Shown piece by piece: positions 1-12,800 of a DNA stretch of 64,000 nucleotides. This DNA is from Tricholomella constricta (lineage: Eukaryota > Basidiomycota > Agaricomycetes > Agaricales > Lyophyllaceae), in NCBI GenBank assembly GCA_013368375.1, contig JAACJP010000046.1, positions 186,001 to 250,000 of the forward strand, written 5' to 3'. The position numbers and the translations under genes were made by a program. The first letter of the stretch is position 1; every line of letters starts with the position of its first letter. A model generated the notes under the pieces. That model saw nothing but the letters and a program-made list of their open reading frames with translations. It was not told the origin of the DNA and searched no databases.

Positions 1-45
1 TTGAACCGAATTGTGGTGGACGGAGAACTCGTCGAGAGCCAATGA
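1..45 (+). pseudogene. Possible 3' tail of a further truncated GH92 copy
   Basis: These 45 bases match the end of the 29-codon tail that closes the truncated GH92 copies at 22252, 31831 and 42521, including the TGA stop at 43-45. If unit A is preceded by another unit, this is the end of a GH92 copy lying upstream. If unit A is the founder, the sequence belongs to whatever originally lay there. The window cannot decide this. Confidence 0.4.
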
Positions 46-149
46 GATGGCAGAAACGTAAGAAAAAGACGAAAAATGACCCAAGTTTTTCTTAGCCGAG
101 CTCTTTTTTTCGCCATAGTCTCCCCTCCCCGATGGGGAGACGCTTCACT

Positions 150-970
150 AAAATGGTTCCGCCTTTTAGGTCGGACAAGGGACCAGCGTGACCCGGTGAC
201 GAGACGTGGTACATCGTAGTCTACTTACGTAGTCCCTCCTGTCCGTAGTAGTTTGGAAATATACGAGTTCGAGGCTCCTGACGACACGGGCTACAATGGA
301 GTGTTCGAGGCGTACTGCACGTGTGGTGAGGAGGTGATGGACGAGTAAGAGGTTTCCAACTCCCAAAAATGAGGGTGACGAGGGCAACGCAAGCGACGAC
401 GGGGTGTTCCGCACGTGTGGTGAGAAGGCGAGGTAATTGGCAGATCCAACGACGGCAGACGTGGCATCCACAACGAACAGTGACTGACAGTGCCGGTTGA
501 GGCATTACGGGTCAAAGCGAGGAGGTTTCCAATGAAGAGTGACGGCTCCTGGCCGTAGTAGACTGGAAATATACGAGTTCGAGGCGCGAGCGACGACGCA
601 GAGTCCAACACATGGAGGCAGTGTGGCGATGACGGACTGTTCGGGGCGTACGTGCAATGTGTGGCACTGCAATTCGAAATAACGAGGCTGGAGGGCGAGC
701 GCAAGAAGGACAAGGTGATCTAGTGACTGGTGTACTCGGTGCGGGGTGATCTGCAAACATCAAAGTAGACCACCTCTGAAAAAAATGGTGACGGCAGCAA
801 GGTGACTGGCGAATGACGGCAGACGAGCGATCAGCGGACATCGAGGAGGGTGTGGGCAAAGATGAGCTCAAGGCCAACCTGATTCGACAACGAGGCAGCA
901 CCCATGTCTGTAACAGCTCTTAGAGAGGCAGTGACGGCAGACGAGTGATCGACAGACGTCGCGGAATTCA
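150..970. repeat. Degenerate ~310-bp repeats, unit A
   Basis: The phrase tggaaatatacgagttcgag recurs at about 250 and 565, with similar surroundings (gacgacgc, gtgtggtgagg, cggcagacg). The block is a degenerate tandem repeat. Open frames on either strand change frame between copies and carry no recognisable domain. No gene is seen between 46 and 7124. Confidence 0.6.
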
Positions 971-1539
971 GGCAGCAGGGCATGAGCAAGGAGATGCTCT
1001 ATGCCAGCAGCAAGGTAGTGCTATGCTGCCTCGGTGCGGCATGGCTGCAGGGCGATTGGCGGACCTCGAAAAATTGAGGTTAGAGCGAAGAGGTGGAGAC
1101 AGCGGTGATGTGCGGACATTGAAAGATAGAGGCTGAAGGATATAGGCAAGGAGGGGCTCTAGAAAAAGGTGATTCAGCAACAAGGCAACGTAGCATGGTG
1201 GTTGCCAGATGCTGAAAGGTATAGGCTGGAGGACGCGGGAAAAGAAGGAGACTTGGAGCATCATGACTGACAGCGCTGTGTTGCCTGGATCCCATTTCTA
1301 GGAATGCAAAATATCAATATAGGTATAAGATGGCCCGCAGGACATCAAGTGAACATGGAGCTGGAGGGCGTGATGGCACCGGAGCGATTTGCGGATGTCA
1401 AAAAATTGAATTTTTGAAGTTGAAGAATTGAATGAAGTCCCTGGATATCCATCAAGGGGAGGCCTTGGGCAAGGGAATATAGTGACTAGCAGCGCTACGC
1501 GCTGCCTTGGTGTAGCATAATTGATTAACGTGCCACAGT

Positions 1540-2180
1540 TGCCTTGATACTGTTCTCGGGAAACACAAAATATCAAATTTGACTTTTCTATGTCAGCGTG
1601 CAAATGTCAGATAATGAGCAGGATCTTGAGAAAAGGATTTGTAACGTACCCAGTGGACACTGCTTGATACCGTTTTCGGGAAAGCAAAATATCAAATTTG
1701 GTTATCCTATGTCAACGTGCAAGTGTCAGATAATGAGCAGGATCTTCAAAGAATGAACATGCAACGTACCCAGTGGACATTGATAATAGTCTGCTTGATA
1801 CTGTTTTCGGGAAAGCGAAATATCAAGTTTGATTATTCTATGGCAACGTGCAAGTGTCAGATAATGAGCAGGATCTTGAGAGAAGGATTTCTAACGTACC
1901 CAGTGGACACTGCTTGATACCATTTCCGGGAAAGCAAAATATCAAATTTGATTATTCTATGTCAACATGCAAGTGTCAGATAATGAGCAGGACCTTGAGA
2001 GAAGGATTTGTAACATACCCAGTAGACATCAATAATAGTCCAGGTACCACCCTTCCGACCTGCGTTGCGCAACCAGTGTCTGCCTCGGTGCAGCCTACAC
2101 GGAGCTGTTTTTGGGAATGCGAAATATCGAATTTGAATATTCTGAGTCAATGTGCAAGTGTCAGATGATGAGCAAGGCAT
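1540..2180. repeat. 118-132 bp tandem repeat, unit A
   Basis: The string gtcagataatgagcagg starts at 1606, 1724, 1856 and 1974, with a weaker copy near 2158, so the period alternates between about 118 and 132 bp. Each copy holds an aacgtacccagtggaca segment, then tgataccgttttcgggaaagc, then a short AT-rich stretch. Short plus-strand frames run through the copies but show no protein signature. Confidence 0.85.
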
Positions 2181-4640
2181 TGGAAGAATGAGCATAAAAC
2201 ATACCATAGACATTGGCAAGCCTACTGGCCATCGATGTCGAGCAACATTTACCGGAATGCAAAATATTTGGTTTGTGAAAGTATTGCCTGTCAAGGACAT
2301 GTTAGACGATGTCCGTAATGAGCATTAGTACATACCTTGCGCAACACGGTCAGGCAATGGTGCTCTGCGGAACACAAAATATGCAATTACGAGAGCAGAC
2401 ACTAGCGCAATGGTGTCTGAACCAAACAACGGGCAACATACAAAATCAATTTCTGATGATTGCGACCTGCATCAGCCTGCATAAGTCTGCGCCACTGGGT
2501 AAAGATCAATCAGCCGACAGGTAGACGGTGAGTAACTTGATAATATACACCATTTGGCACTGACAAAAGTAGCAGTTGAGGTGACTGTCATAAAGACGGT
2601 CAGAGGAAAGGCGGGGAATCTGTGCAACTCTCCAGCTTTTAAACCACGGTGAGCATCGAACATTCCAGCGGATGTAAAATCATCAGCCGATTATTGCAAG
2701 GACCCTGCACGGGTCCAAAATTCGGCTACGGGAACAATGCACGGATTTATGTTTTGCACGTAAGTGGGTTTTCCACGGTTCTCGGTCTCTTGTATCTTCT
2801 GTCCAGGGCCATTGGTATCTTTCTATTGACGAATACTCTGGAATTACTATGAGATCTGAGCACAAACGGTAATTCAAGAAGGGTGATTGAATTCGAGAAT
2901 TCTCCGTGTAGCAAGTGCTCCCTCCAATTCAAGTTTTTTTCTAATTGAACCCTTGCTCCTGCATTCTGAAGCTTTGGTGTTTGGTTTGCGCAGGGTAATG
3001 ATTTACAGGCATTGTACTCAGGCACTGCACCCTCAATCAAAATCGTCTCCACGCTGCAATCCAACGGCAAGCGGCAACTTGAAGTATCAGGGCGCCAATT
3101 AGGGCGCTCTGACATCATCACGCTTCTTGAGCCACGATAGCTCTGTTTCCCTGGAGTATTAAAGATTGCAATTTCTAAGTCGCCGTTTCGGTGACTTTGG
3201 TGCTGACACTTCTGTCATCGATCCAGGTTCAACCAAATTCGCCGGTATCAGGGTGATATCAAGGTAATTTGCCGTTTACACAGTCGTTGCGCCCCCCCTA
3301 GATTCGACAAATAGTTTCCGAGGCCGATCATACTCTTTTTCAAGGCTTTTGACCCTGGTGCCGCGTGAGGAGCTTGGATCCCGATTCAAAACCTAGTCGT
3401 TACCCCGCCGGTATGTACATCTTCGCTGCCGGTTTCTTCTGGTAATGCCACGATAACTTTATCTTTTCCATAGATTCTCCATGTAATCTTCTGTGTCCGG
3501 TATTCTGCACCCATCTTTCGGGGGCAGTGTCTGTTCGCGATCATTTCGGCATATCTTCACGTAACGTTTGCGGGCGGCATTCATTTTCAATTTCGACTTT
3601 TTGCAGCCCGAGGAATGCTTTCGCCGAGTGGGGAATGACACGCGGGAAGCCCATCCCTTACTTTCAGGAGTGTTCGCCTCCTAAATAAGCGCCACTTTGT
3701 TTTCCAGAAGTATTGACCGGTAGGGAACCTGAATCACACTCGTACGACCTGTACGTCCCCGCCTGCAATATTTGCCGAAGGCGCCACCAATCATTGTCTC
3801 CTCGGGCCCGTGAAAATCGAATAGGCGACGCCTCACTCCCCCCTCCACGCCAGATTCGATATTTCTCACTTCTCCTCCGCGTCCCTATAACCAATCCACT
3901 TTTCGCTTTTTCATCCAGGGCTTCGTACGTCAACCTAATTCTGCGCCTCTGTTTTTTAGAAGCACTGCCTTTGCTGCCTTCAAAATTTTATATCTCGCGT
4001 TCCGGGGATCACTGTTCAGTGAAGCTCGTCGGCCGACTTTGAGGTACCATCTAGACCCGGAAGAGCATACTTCTTCACCCCGCAGACTATCGGCGGCGCC
4101 ACGGACCTTTGAATGGCCGTCTATCACGCCACCCTGAGCGGCAAATTGGGCTTGAATTCCCGGCCCAGATGTTTATCAAAACCTCGCCGTCGATTGTGCG
4201 TGTTCACCCCTGAAAGAGCGCGGACATTCGTAAGTACGTACAATTTTATTTGTTCGTGACTGCTGATCTGATAATTAGCCGAAGCGTATAAAAGGACCTG
4301 TATCCATACGATTTCTGCACCTCTCCCCAACGCCCGTCTTCCGCACCTAGCGGTCCTCTGTCCAACGCAGACGACCAATATCCGCCAGATAAGCTTGGTG
4401 TGTCCCACCTTGTCGCCGTTGTCGTCTACTGTACTAATTGCCGCCTATTGTAGCCCTTATCGTGATGTTAGGCTGTCTGTATCAGCGCCATCTGCATTCA
4501 CCCTCAAGCTGCCCGGTGCGTGTAAATCTTGACGATCGTTAGAATTTCATAATAGCCGGACGTCGAATAGCCTATGCTCGAGGGGCAGGTTCACAACGTG
4601 ATGGCGTGAATATATATCTAGATAATTATATTAGATATGT
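2181..4640. other. Unit A stretch with no supported gene
   Basis: About 2.5 kb present once per unit. The open frames are 60-125 codons, lie on both strands and match no family. A TATA-box-like tataaaag lies at 4287-4294 and recurs in the other units. No structured RNA was recognised by eye. Confidence 0.5.
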
Positions 4641-6900
4641 ACGACACTGCATGTATCATTGTCGGCAATATTATGTGCACCATGTTATACTGTCACCCGT
4701 AAGCTCGTCTTGTGGGCCCTGTATTCTGTGCACTATAGTAATATACCTGTCGTCAGTGTCAGTGTCCGTTCATTAGATTAACGGAACTCGTGTCGGCGTA
4801 TAAAACGAGCGTAGTGAGGCCATGCTCGCCACAGGCTGTGAATTGGAAGGAACGTACTGTGCATGCTCGCATTGCGAGTACCTGCCCTCAAAGTACAGGG
4901 AACGTCTCGTCAAGCAAGTAATTTTATTGTACGCCATGCACGCGGCCGATTGTACATACTTTCTGTCACCTGTAAGCTCGTCGTTTTGTAGTTGCGTGCT
5001 GTGAGTGGGCGCCCTATGTCATGTGCACTATAGTAGGAATGAAAGCTTACCAGGGCCGTTCGTTGAAGAGATACGAGCGGCGAACGACTGGCTTGATTTG
5101 TAAAGTCGTGGGCGCCGGCCTGCAATGAGCGGAGTGAGGACATGCTCGTCCTAGGCCGGAGACGTGCGAATGCAAATTCCTCAAGTATCAGGAACGTTTT
5201 GTCAAGAATATGTGTACGCGGGAAAGGAGGAGATGAGCATCTGGAGCTGTGAGCGTCGACCTACAAATGGGCGCAATGAGTTTATGATGACTCTGCACAT
5301 TTTCGTACTTGGCTTTCATTTTACGCTATCCGCGGTCGATCGTACATATTTTCTGTCACAATAGGAGATAACATACACTACCGATCGTTAGAGGAATGCG
5401 TGCTGCGAAAGACTGACTTGATTCATAGGATAGTGCGTGAAGGCGGCCTGCAAACGACTGAAATGAGCGCGGAGGCTCTGAATCAGAAGAAGACGTATGT
5501 ACGCGGCATGGGAGAGAAGGAGCGTTGGTGCAACAAGGGTCTGGTCGTGGATGAGCAGAAGAAGTACGCCTGAATTCCTATTCGCAAGCTCTGAATTGAA
5601 AGAAGACGTACCGCCAGTTCTGAGCGTCCACCGGTTTCTGCTACGAGTGCATATTCCTACGTATTTTTGAGCACAGGGGCATCGAGCGTCGGTCTATAAA
5701 TGGGTGTCATAAGGGTCTGATCTTACTTTCGCAGCGACTTACAGGCGTCATCCGCCGATCGAGTCCGTGGTCTAGCTATGTTCAAGTATCGGGGCTGATG
5801 AGCGTCATGCGTGAGCACCGGCCTGCAAATAAGCGAAATGAAGTCGTGGTCGTCTGAAGAGGACGCACGGCGGGCAAAGAGATGCGCTCGGATTCGAACC
5901 GTGATTTTGTCCGCCGATTGGTTCGGTGATCTTCGAATATCGTGAAAGTCCTGTGCGCGGTGTCAAGGCATCATGGGATTTTTAGCGCTGGGACGCGGAC
6001 GAGCACAACGAAGGCGTGTTGGTCTGAAGAAGACGTATAGGTAAGAGGAAAACGTTGTCGTCCGTCGATCGAGTCCGTAGTCTGCCAATATTCGAGTATC
6101 ATGAAAGTCCTGTGGGCACATGGGATCGTGAGCGCCGGCCTGCTAATGAACACAGTAAAAGCGCGGTTGTTTGGCTCTTGGACAGCAGAGGACGTACCGC
6201 GAGCCTCTCGAAATTCCGATTGTAAATTCCGTCGTCGACAAGTGTACCATGGAGCGGCGACGAGCGCAAATTGCTTCGTTTCGAAGAGCGGCGGCCATTG
6301 CTGAGCGAAAGTAGCGAAACGTATGTGCGGTCGAGCAGCGTCGTCTGGAAGAGGGCTGCTGTGCGCGGTGTCGGGGTCGGGGCGCGCCATGGAATTGTGA
6401 GCGCCGGCCTGTAGATGAGCTAAATGAAGGTGTGCTGGTCTGAAGAGGACAAATACCGCGGGCAGAGACGTACGTTCGACTCGCATTCTAAGTGTGAAAT
6501 TTGACGTCCGCCGAATGGGTCCATCAAGTATCGTGAGCCTCCAGTACGCGGTGTCAGAGCTGATGAACGCATGGGATTGTGAGCGTCGCCGGCCTGCAAA
6601 TGAGCGAAATCGAAATGAATACGCTGTGGTCTGAACTAGAGCAGAAGACGTACGTTCGAATTCTGAGCGACCACCGGTTTCTACTGCGAGTGCAGATTGC
6701 TGCATATTTTCGAGGATCGGATGTGTACGAGGCATCGAGCGTCGGGTCGAATGCGAATCTTGCCGTCCGCCGATCGAGGACCGATTTTCAAGGATCGAGA
6801 ACATTGTCCTGTAGGCAGCGTCGAGGCTCGTCGTGGGATTGTGAGCGTCTCCTCAGCTGAAGGAAAGAAAAGTTGCGACCACGGTCATCGAGGGCGATGT
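4640..6900. repeat. Degenerate repeats upstream of GH92, unit A
   Basis: Two repeat styles follow one another. At 4640-5100 a segment with cgtaagctcgtc and gtgcactatagta occurs twice. From about 5100 a phrase like gagcgccggcctgcaaatga recurs near 5105, 5250, 5440, 5685, 5812, 6128, 6396 and 6580, followed by 'gaaatgaaggtgt', 'gaggacgtaccgcg' and 'gtccgccgatcgag'. Spacing is irregular (about 125-315 bp). Long frames on the minus strand (for example 5971-6804) follow the repeat rather than a protein family. Confidence 0.7.
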
Positions 6901-7124
6901 ATTGACTTCCAAGTACAGCCTATTCCAACGAAACACAGGTGCGTCTCTAGCAGCGCGGTCACCCTCATAGTCGTCGGGACAGACTGACGGCGTAGTGATA
7001 GAAAATGAGATAACTATGCTGTTCTATGACGTACTATAATTCTCTCCTCTCAATAACTTAACCAAATAAGTGTAATCGTTACCCTTTCCGGATTTACTGA
7101 TGACCGCTATTCCATCTCTCGGCC

Positions 7125-9326
7125 ATGTTCTCCAATCGGAAGCAGCTTTTGCTGCTTCTCAATATTGTGTTAACGAACGTGCAAGCGTCTCCAAAGAGCG
7201 AAGCATTCGACCACGTCAACTTGTAAGTTACATTTTGAGGTTTCGTTAGTGACGAGTTCAATTGGATGCAAGGCTCATTGGAAATGGAGGCGACACACCT
7301 AATGGATCTGGCGGAATGATACCCTCTACTGCGCCTCCGTTTGCTATGACACGTTGGGTTGCTCAGACACACCAGAATTATGTCTCTGTCACTCCGTACA
7401 ACTGGACCGCAAGTACGATACATGGTTTCCAGGCTACGAGGCAGCCAGCCATCTGGATGGGAGAGAGTGGTCCTGTCGTGGTAGTTCCTGGTGTCACCCA
7501 GAGAGGTCAACTCAACGTGAAGTCAAAATTCGAAGAGCGCGGATTGAGGATGCGGAAGGAGACGGAGAAGATTACTCCGTCGTATTACTCGATAGTGCTC
7601 GACGACGGCCTCGGGGGAGAGGTTCATGTGGAACAGTCTGCAAGTATGTGCAGTTCATGGAAGTCAAAGTTTTCTACCAACTGATTCGACAGCATCACGG
7701 GTTGGCCACCTGCGGTTCACGTTCACAACAAATGAAACGCCGTACATCATCTTGGAGTCGTCTAGGCCCTCCGTGCTCACGTCAACACCGACGAATATCT
7801 CTTTCCCACATGGTACAGTCGCTCTCCACCTTCACGCCAAGTCCTCTCGCATCCATGAGATCTGTGGTTCGAATTCGGAGCGTCAAGACTCCATTATTAC
7901 CCCAACCTCGACCCTTCCGCATGTCAAAGGTTTCAACGGCTACTACTGTGCTCGCTTCGACTACGAGGACGAGGACGAAAGCCACTCTAACTACGGCGTG
8001 GTCCAAAATGCCACGACATACCCAGGTTCCCTCTCAGGCAAAGGCACATTGCTGGCTGGTTACGCACTGTTCCCATTGCAGAAAGGCAGAGTCGTCGTCA
8101 ACGTACGCGTCGGGACGTCATTCATTTCCATCGACCAGGCACGGCGTAACATCGATGAGGAGATCCCAGATGCATCGAATCTCGAGAACACTGCACACAA
8201 AACTCGCATCGCATGGACGGAAAAGCTCGACAGGTTTGCACTCGAAGGGGCGACGGAAGTCCAGAAGGAGGTGTTTTGGACGGGAGTGGCACATGCGCTG
8301 CAGGTATCAGTGGTTTGTCCTTTTAATGTGAACATGGGTTGACGTTGAAGGTTCCAGTATCCCTCGGAACAGCATGAGCAGGATGCGTACTACTCTGGAT
8401 ATGATGGAAAGGTGCATCGTGGTCGAGGAATTGAGTCTTACACTGGCTATTCAATTTGGGATACGTATCGCGCTCAGTGGGCGTTCCTCATTCTGTTTGC
8501 ACCCGAGCGCTTGCCAGGTATGATTACGAGTATGTTGGCTGACTACGAGCAGGTACGACGTAGTTTCTCGTGGTTTCAATTGCAATCAATAATATTTGAC
8601 AGGGAGGGTGGCTTCCGATGTGGAAGAACATTGTTGGTACGTTCAAGTGTTCTTCCTCGCGACTTCAAAATGACTAGGAATGTAGAAACAAATATCATGG
8701 TTTGTTTACTTGTCCAGGCCTTTGAGTCTAGGGCTCAATATATTCAAGGTCGGAACGCACGCGGACTCGCTCATTGCTGAAGCAGTCCTAAAAGGCGTCG
8801 AGGGTTTCGACAAGGAACTTGCATGGGAGGCTGTCTGGAAAGACGCAACCGTCCCCCCTAAGGATGATCTTACCGTATCGTGAGCACTTTTGTCTTTCTC
8901 GGGTCAGAATGTTCAGATATCGTCTTGCAGCTATTTCGATCGCGAGGAGGTGGGTTCTGCGGATTTGTAGACCGGCCAGGTTTTGATGAATGGGATAAAA
9001 GCATGTCGATTACGAGGTCCGCGCTGGATTATCGTCGGTATACGCTAGCAAAGGCTGGGTTGCCGATGACGTTCACTCTGAAAGTGCCTCGAGGACTCTC
9101 GACTATGCTTGTGCGCGTCTCGACTCTCTTCCCTGTCTTGATCTCAAATTCTGCCTAGATGATGATTATTCAGCGTACAAGTTAGCCGTTGCGCTAGGAA
9201 AGCCGGATGACGTAACTTCATTCTTGCTCGAGCGTTCGCTTCGTGCGCCCTTCACCCTGTTCAACTCTGAGACTGGTTTCATGGAAGCGAGGAACGCGGA
9301 TGGGAGCTGGGCAGGACCTGACAATG
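7125..9326 (+). pseudogene. GH92 alpha-mannosidase copy A, 5' part, interrupted by transposon
   Basis: This is the 5' portion of the same gene as the complete copy at 50757-53916: signal peptide, N-terminal beta-sandwich region (IGNGGD, PFAMTRW) and most of the catalytic (alpha/alpha)6 domain (SIWDTYRAQW, GGWLPMWKNIV, GTHAD). The introns correspond to those of copy D. The frame is open up to GSWAGPDN, where 12.7 kb of KDZ transposon is inserted inside exon 10, just before the TEGD motif. The signal peptide lacks one codon present in the other copies. Even without the insertion this copy would end in the unit-junction tail, so it cannot encode a full-length enzyme. What is seen is the interruption; loss of function is inferred. 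Confidence 0.9.
9320..9326. repeat. Left target-site duplication gacaatg
   Basis: The 7 bp gacaatg occur at both ends of the inserted DNA (9320-9326 and 22001-22007). In GH92 copies B, C and D they occur once, in cctgacaatggctgg. The match extends to 10 bp with one mismatch (cctgacaatg against ccggacaatg). Confidence 0.85.
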
Positions 9327-9434
9327 CGCATATATACACACATACACTTAAGCCTACCTTCATTTTGTAAGAACATATGGCTGAAGTCTAGCCTACTTTT
9401 CGTAGAGCTTCGAGACGGTCTTCAGTTTAATTTC

Positions 9435-9745
9435 TTTTCCAGCACACTCTCAATCCTAACAAGTCTACCATACCGAACCGTGTAGCGTACTTCAAATAGA
9501 TTTAAGTCAGCTTGAAAAAGTTCGATATCTTTCCAGCGTACCTCAATCCTAACGAGTCTACCATACCGAACCGTGTAGCACACTTCAAATAGATTTAAGT
9601 CAGCTTGAAAAAGTTATCTTTACAGCGTACCTCAATCCTAACGAGTCTACTGTGTCAAACCGTGTAGCGTACTTCAAAAAGCCTAAGTTTGAACCCTAAG
9701 ATACAGCGAGTCTACCGTGCTCGCGAGTCTACCGTGCCCGAGCCG
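9435..9745. repeat. Left subterminal repeats of the KDZ element
   Basis: Three copies of an 80-90 bp unit contain cctaacgagtctacc and gtgtagcgtacttcaa, followed by two short copies of cgagtctaccgtgc (9709-9740). The short motif AGTCTAYCGTGC also occurs near the right end at about 21800 in the same orientation. Binding by the transposase is only an inference from the position. Confidence 0.7.
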
Positions 9746-9813
9746 TCGCGCCAGCCTATGAAAGGTCTACCCAGCCTATACGGGCTATGTCAATAAAATA
9801 AAATTTCATCATA

Positions 9814-12800
9814 TTACGAGCGTACCTTGAGTGCTTTATTGAACACGGCTTGACAGTCTGTCGCAAGTCGTCTATACATGGCCGCCTGTCGGTCGCAGTA
9901 CGCGGCTCGCCCGCCTTTCGTCGCCATCCCAAGCTCACCCCAGACGTCTGCCATCCTCGAAAACGACGCCACGCTGCGTCGAAACTCCTCTTGCAGAATC
10001 TCCTTCTCCTCTCGTGATCTGTCACGCGCTGCTCGATCGCGAAACCACTTGACCCGATCCACTGCCGTCCATTAGCATTGAGCCAGCCAGGTGAGCCATT
10101 CGAGAACGCTTACTTTCGACACTCCATTCCGACTCCTCTTCGAGGGTCATGCCAATACGCCGTCCAACGTGCCAGAACCACGGGTCCTGCTTCTTTGCAT
10201 CACCCAGCTTGTGGCGTTCAGTCACGTTCTTCTGCCACAGCTGTTCTTTGAGCAGAGGTTGCAGTGCCTTGTCATCCGGGTCAAGGCCGAGCGCGAGGAG
10301 CTTTTTGTACACGCGTTGGTACCGCTCCATTGCTGAGGTCTTTTCTAATTGGAGGGTGCGGAGATATTGCTGCGCGCGGGTGTTGGATCGTTGTCCGTGG
10401 ACGTTAACTTGCTTAAACTGTAGGTTAGCGTTGACTGTCTTGATAGCCAGTCGAACCTCAGCGAGGGCATCGTGTGCTTGACCTTCGCGCAGTTGGTATT
10501 CGACCCGGGCCAAGGACTCGAGCCCTAGAGCGCTGCGTCGAGTGACGGTGAAGTCGGAGGGGAGCAGGAGAGGGATATCCTCGGTTGCGATAGCTTCTGT
10601 CGAATTCACTTCGCTTAGGAGAGCCGGGAAAATTGTCAGTTGTTCTTGACGCCAACTGGCAAGCTCTTGAGCAAGCCTGGCGCGTGGACTCGACGTCTGA
10701 GCATCAGTTTTGGACTTGGAGGATAGCTGGGCCCTGCGAAGTATGTATTAGATGTGCAGTTGGGAGTAGAATAAGTGTACGCACTGTTTCTCCTCAAGCT
10801 GTAGCCCTGTGTTCAGAAATGACGCGAGGCCTGCTCGATTATCGTCGCCACTAGAGGCAGCGAATTCAGCACTCGCTAAAGTTTGATACACCCGGTTCAA
10901 CGATGGCGGCCCTTGGGAACTGGTCAAGACGTTGAAGTCACTAATGGCCGTGTCGACTTACCTCCTTCCAGCTGTACTTCATATACACTCTGTACAACTC
11001 CTTTTGAGACGACCTTCGGCCTTGTATCCATGGTCTCCCACCGTGCGATTAGATCCGGTGCATGCATATTAGTCAATGCAGCAAAATTGTCCTCCCGCGT
11101 TTGTAGAGTCTTGACGCACGCGATATACATACGATGAAGTGTTGCGGCTGTAGAACTAGATCAAATATAACCTTCAACAATGGATACAATGCTGACCGAT
11201 CTGATGAACTTTCGTCCAGTTCCAATGACCAAAAAAATCGTCGAGGCTATCGTGGCGATGACCATCGTTCTGCTCCTTGGTGCTCCCTGCAGATTGGTTT
11301 TGTTCCGCCCATCCACCTTCGATGTTCTCGCCCCAAGTCTCGCCGGAATACTTCAAGTAGTTGAAGGCCCACAAAAGCATGCAAATCAGAACATGGTTCA
11401 CGACGTGCATCTTGGGAATTGCGCCCCGAATCTTCCCGAGCAGAGGGACGACGTCTGGAAACCATTTCATAAAACGTTTCTCGAGATTAATACAATATTG
11501 ACACCTAAAGCTAATGAGTTTCAAGTGATTCTTCCCTAAGTAAGATAAACGAACCATATATCATAACTGATCATGATCCAGCGCAGGCGGCTGGCCTCGG
11601 CAATCGCGTGGGCCAACGCATAGTCGGTGTTCGCGAACCTGCACGGCGGAATCAGTCAGTGTTCGAGTGTGAAAGACGAGCAGCTTACGCTTCGCCTTTA
11701 GTGAGGTCAACCGTTCCCTGTGGCATGTAACAGCCATGGCGGGCACACTGGAAGGCGACGACGCCGCTCACCACGGCATTCTTGAACTTCGCGATATTCT
11801 GCATCTTTCCTGCTTTGAGGTGTGGACAGGTCGGTTCCTGCGAAATACACGATGAGACGACGGCCACGATAGCTGAGAAGAAACGTACCTCTTCCGGATG
11901 AATGCCAACCCTTTTAAGATAGCCTTTGAATGGCTCGGTCGGTACGAAATAGCCGTTGCCGTTGTTGAGAGCCGTGTCATCCGGATCATCATTCTTAAGC
12001 TTGCGTTGGAGTCGAAAGTTGCCATCGGTGGATAGAAAAAGGGTGTACTTGTGGCTATATCTGGTCAGCGACGAGGAACGTGCGTGGCAAGAATCACTCA
12101 CGTCTCATCGTCATGGGCAGCCCGGATCACAGCGTCGTCTACGTTGAAGCCGACCTCAGGGCAAGCTGGACATCGGACCGTGAGTGAGTTTGCGCGTCGG
12201 TGGGTAAGGATGTTGTCGATGCTGTGGGCCTGGCCACTCCGTCTGACAATAGCGAGGTGGCTCCAAACACGTGAGACCTGATTAAACTCGCGATACCGAT
12301 CCTGTGCATTGTATAAGTCAGCCGTCGCAGTACGAGGTACATCGAGATACATACCGGCACGTCCTGGGGGAAAGCATTATTCGTTAGGCTTCGAAGGGTG
12401 CCAAAATAGTCGTAGGCAGACTTCTTCGACGTCAAGTTGCTTATGTGAAAGTGCTTGAGCACCAAGAACGTGAAGGCGGTTTCCGGTCGCTGGACAGTTG
12501 CGGGGAAGAATCGGGCACGTACCAGTTGCTCTGCATCAGACAAAGCATCACAGTGGCAATATTTTATATGCATGCGATGAACACCATTGATGTGGACGAT
12601 GACTGTGGGGCGACCGATTGAGGTGGGAAGTGTGTTGGGGCACGGCTTGCCAAAGTGTCCTAACATGATGATGAAGCCTAATTCAGAAAGTGATACGCGC
12701 TGGAAGAAACTGCCTGTCCATCGCTGGAGGAAATGGAACGGCTGGTTCTGGTGTGCTTCGATGATGCAATCCTGACATAGAAGATCGCACTGAAAGCATT

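Noticed and set aside
1540..2180. CRISPR-like array
   Set aside because: Whole units of 118-132 bp are repeated without distinct spacers, and the genome is clearly eukaryotic.
5971..6804. 277-codon minus-strand open frame as a gene
   Set aside because: It runs across degenerate repeats, has no domain or signal peptide, and is not kept as one frame in units B, C and D.
7354..8331. 325-codon plus-strand frame overlapping GH92
   Set aside because: It is an off-frame reading of GH92 exons 2 and 3 and their intron; the GH92 motifs lie in the other frames.
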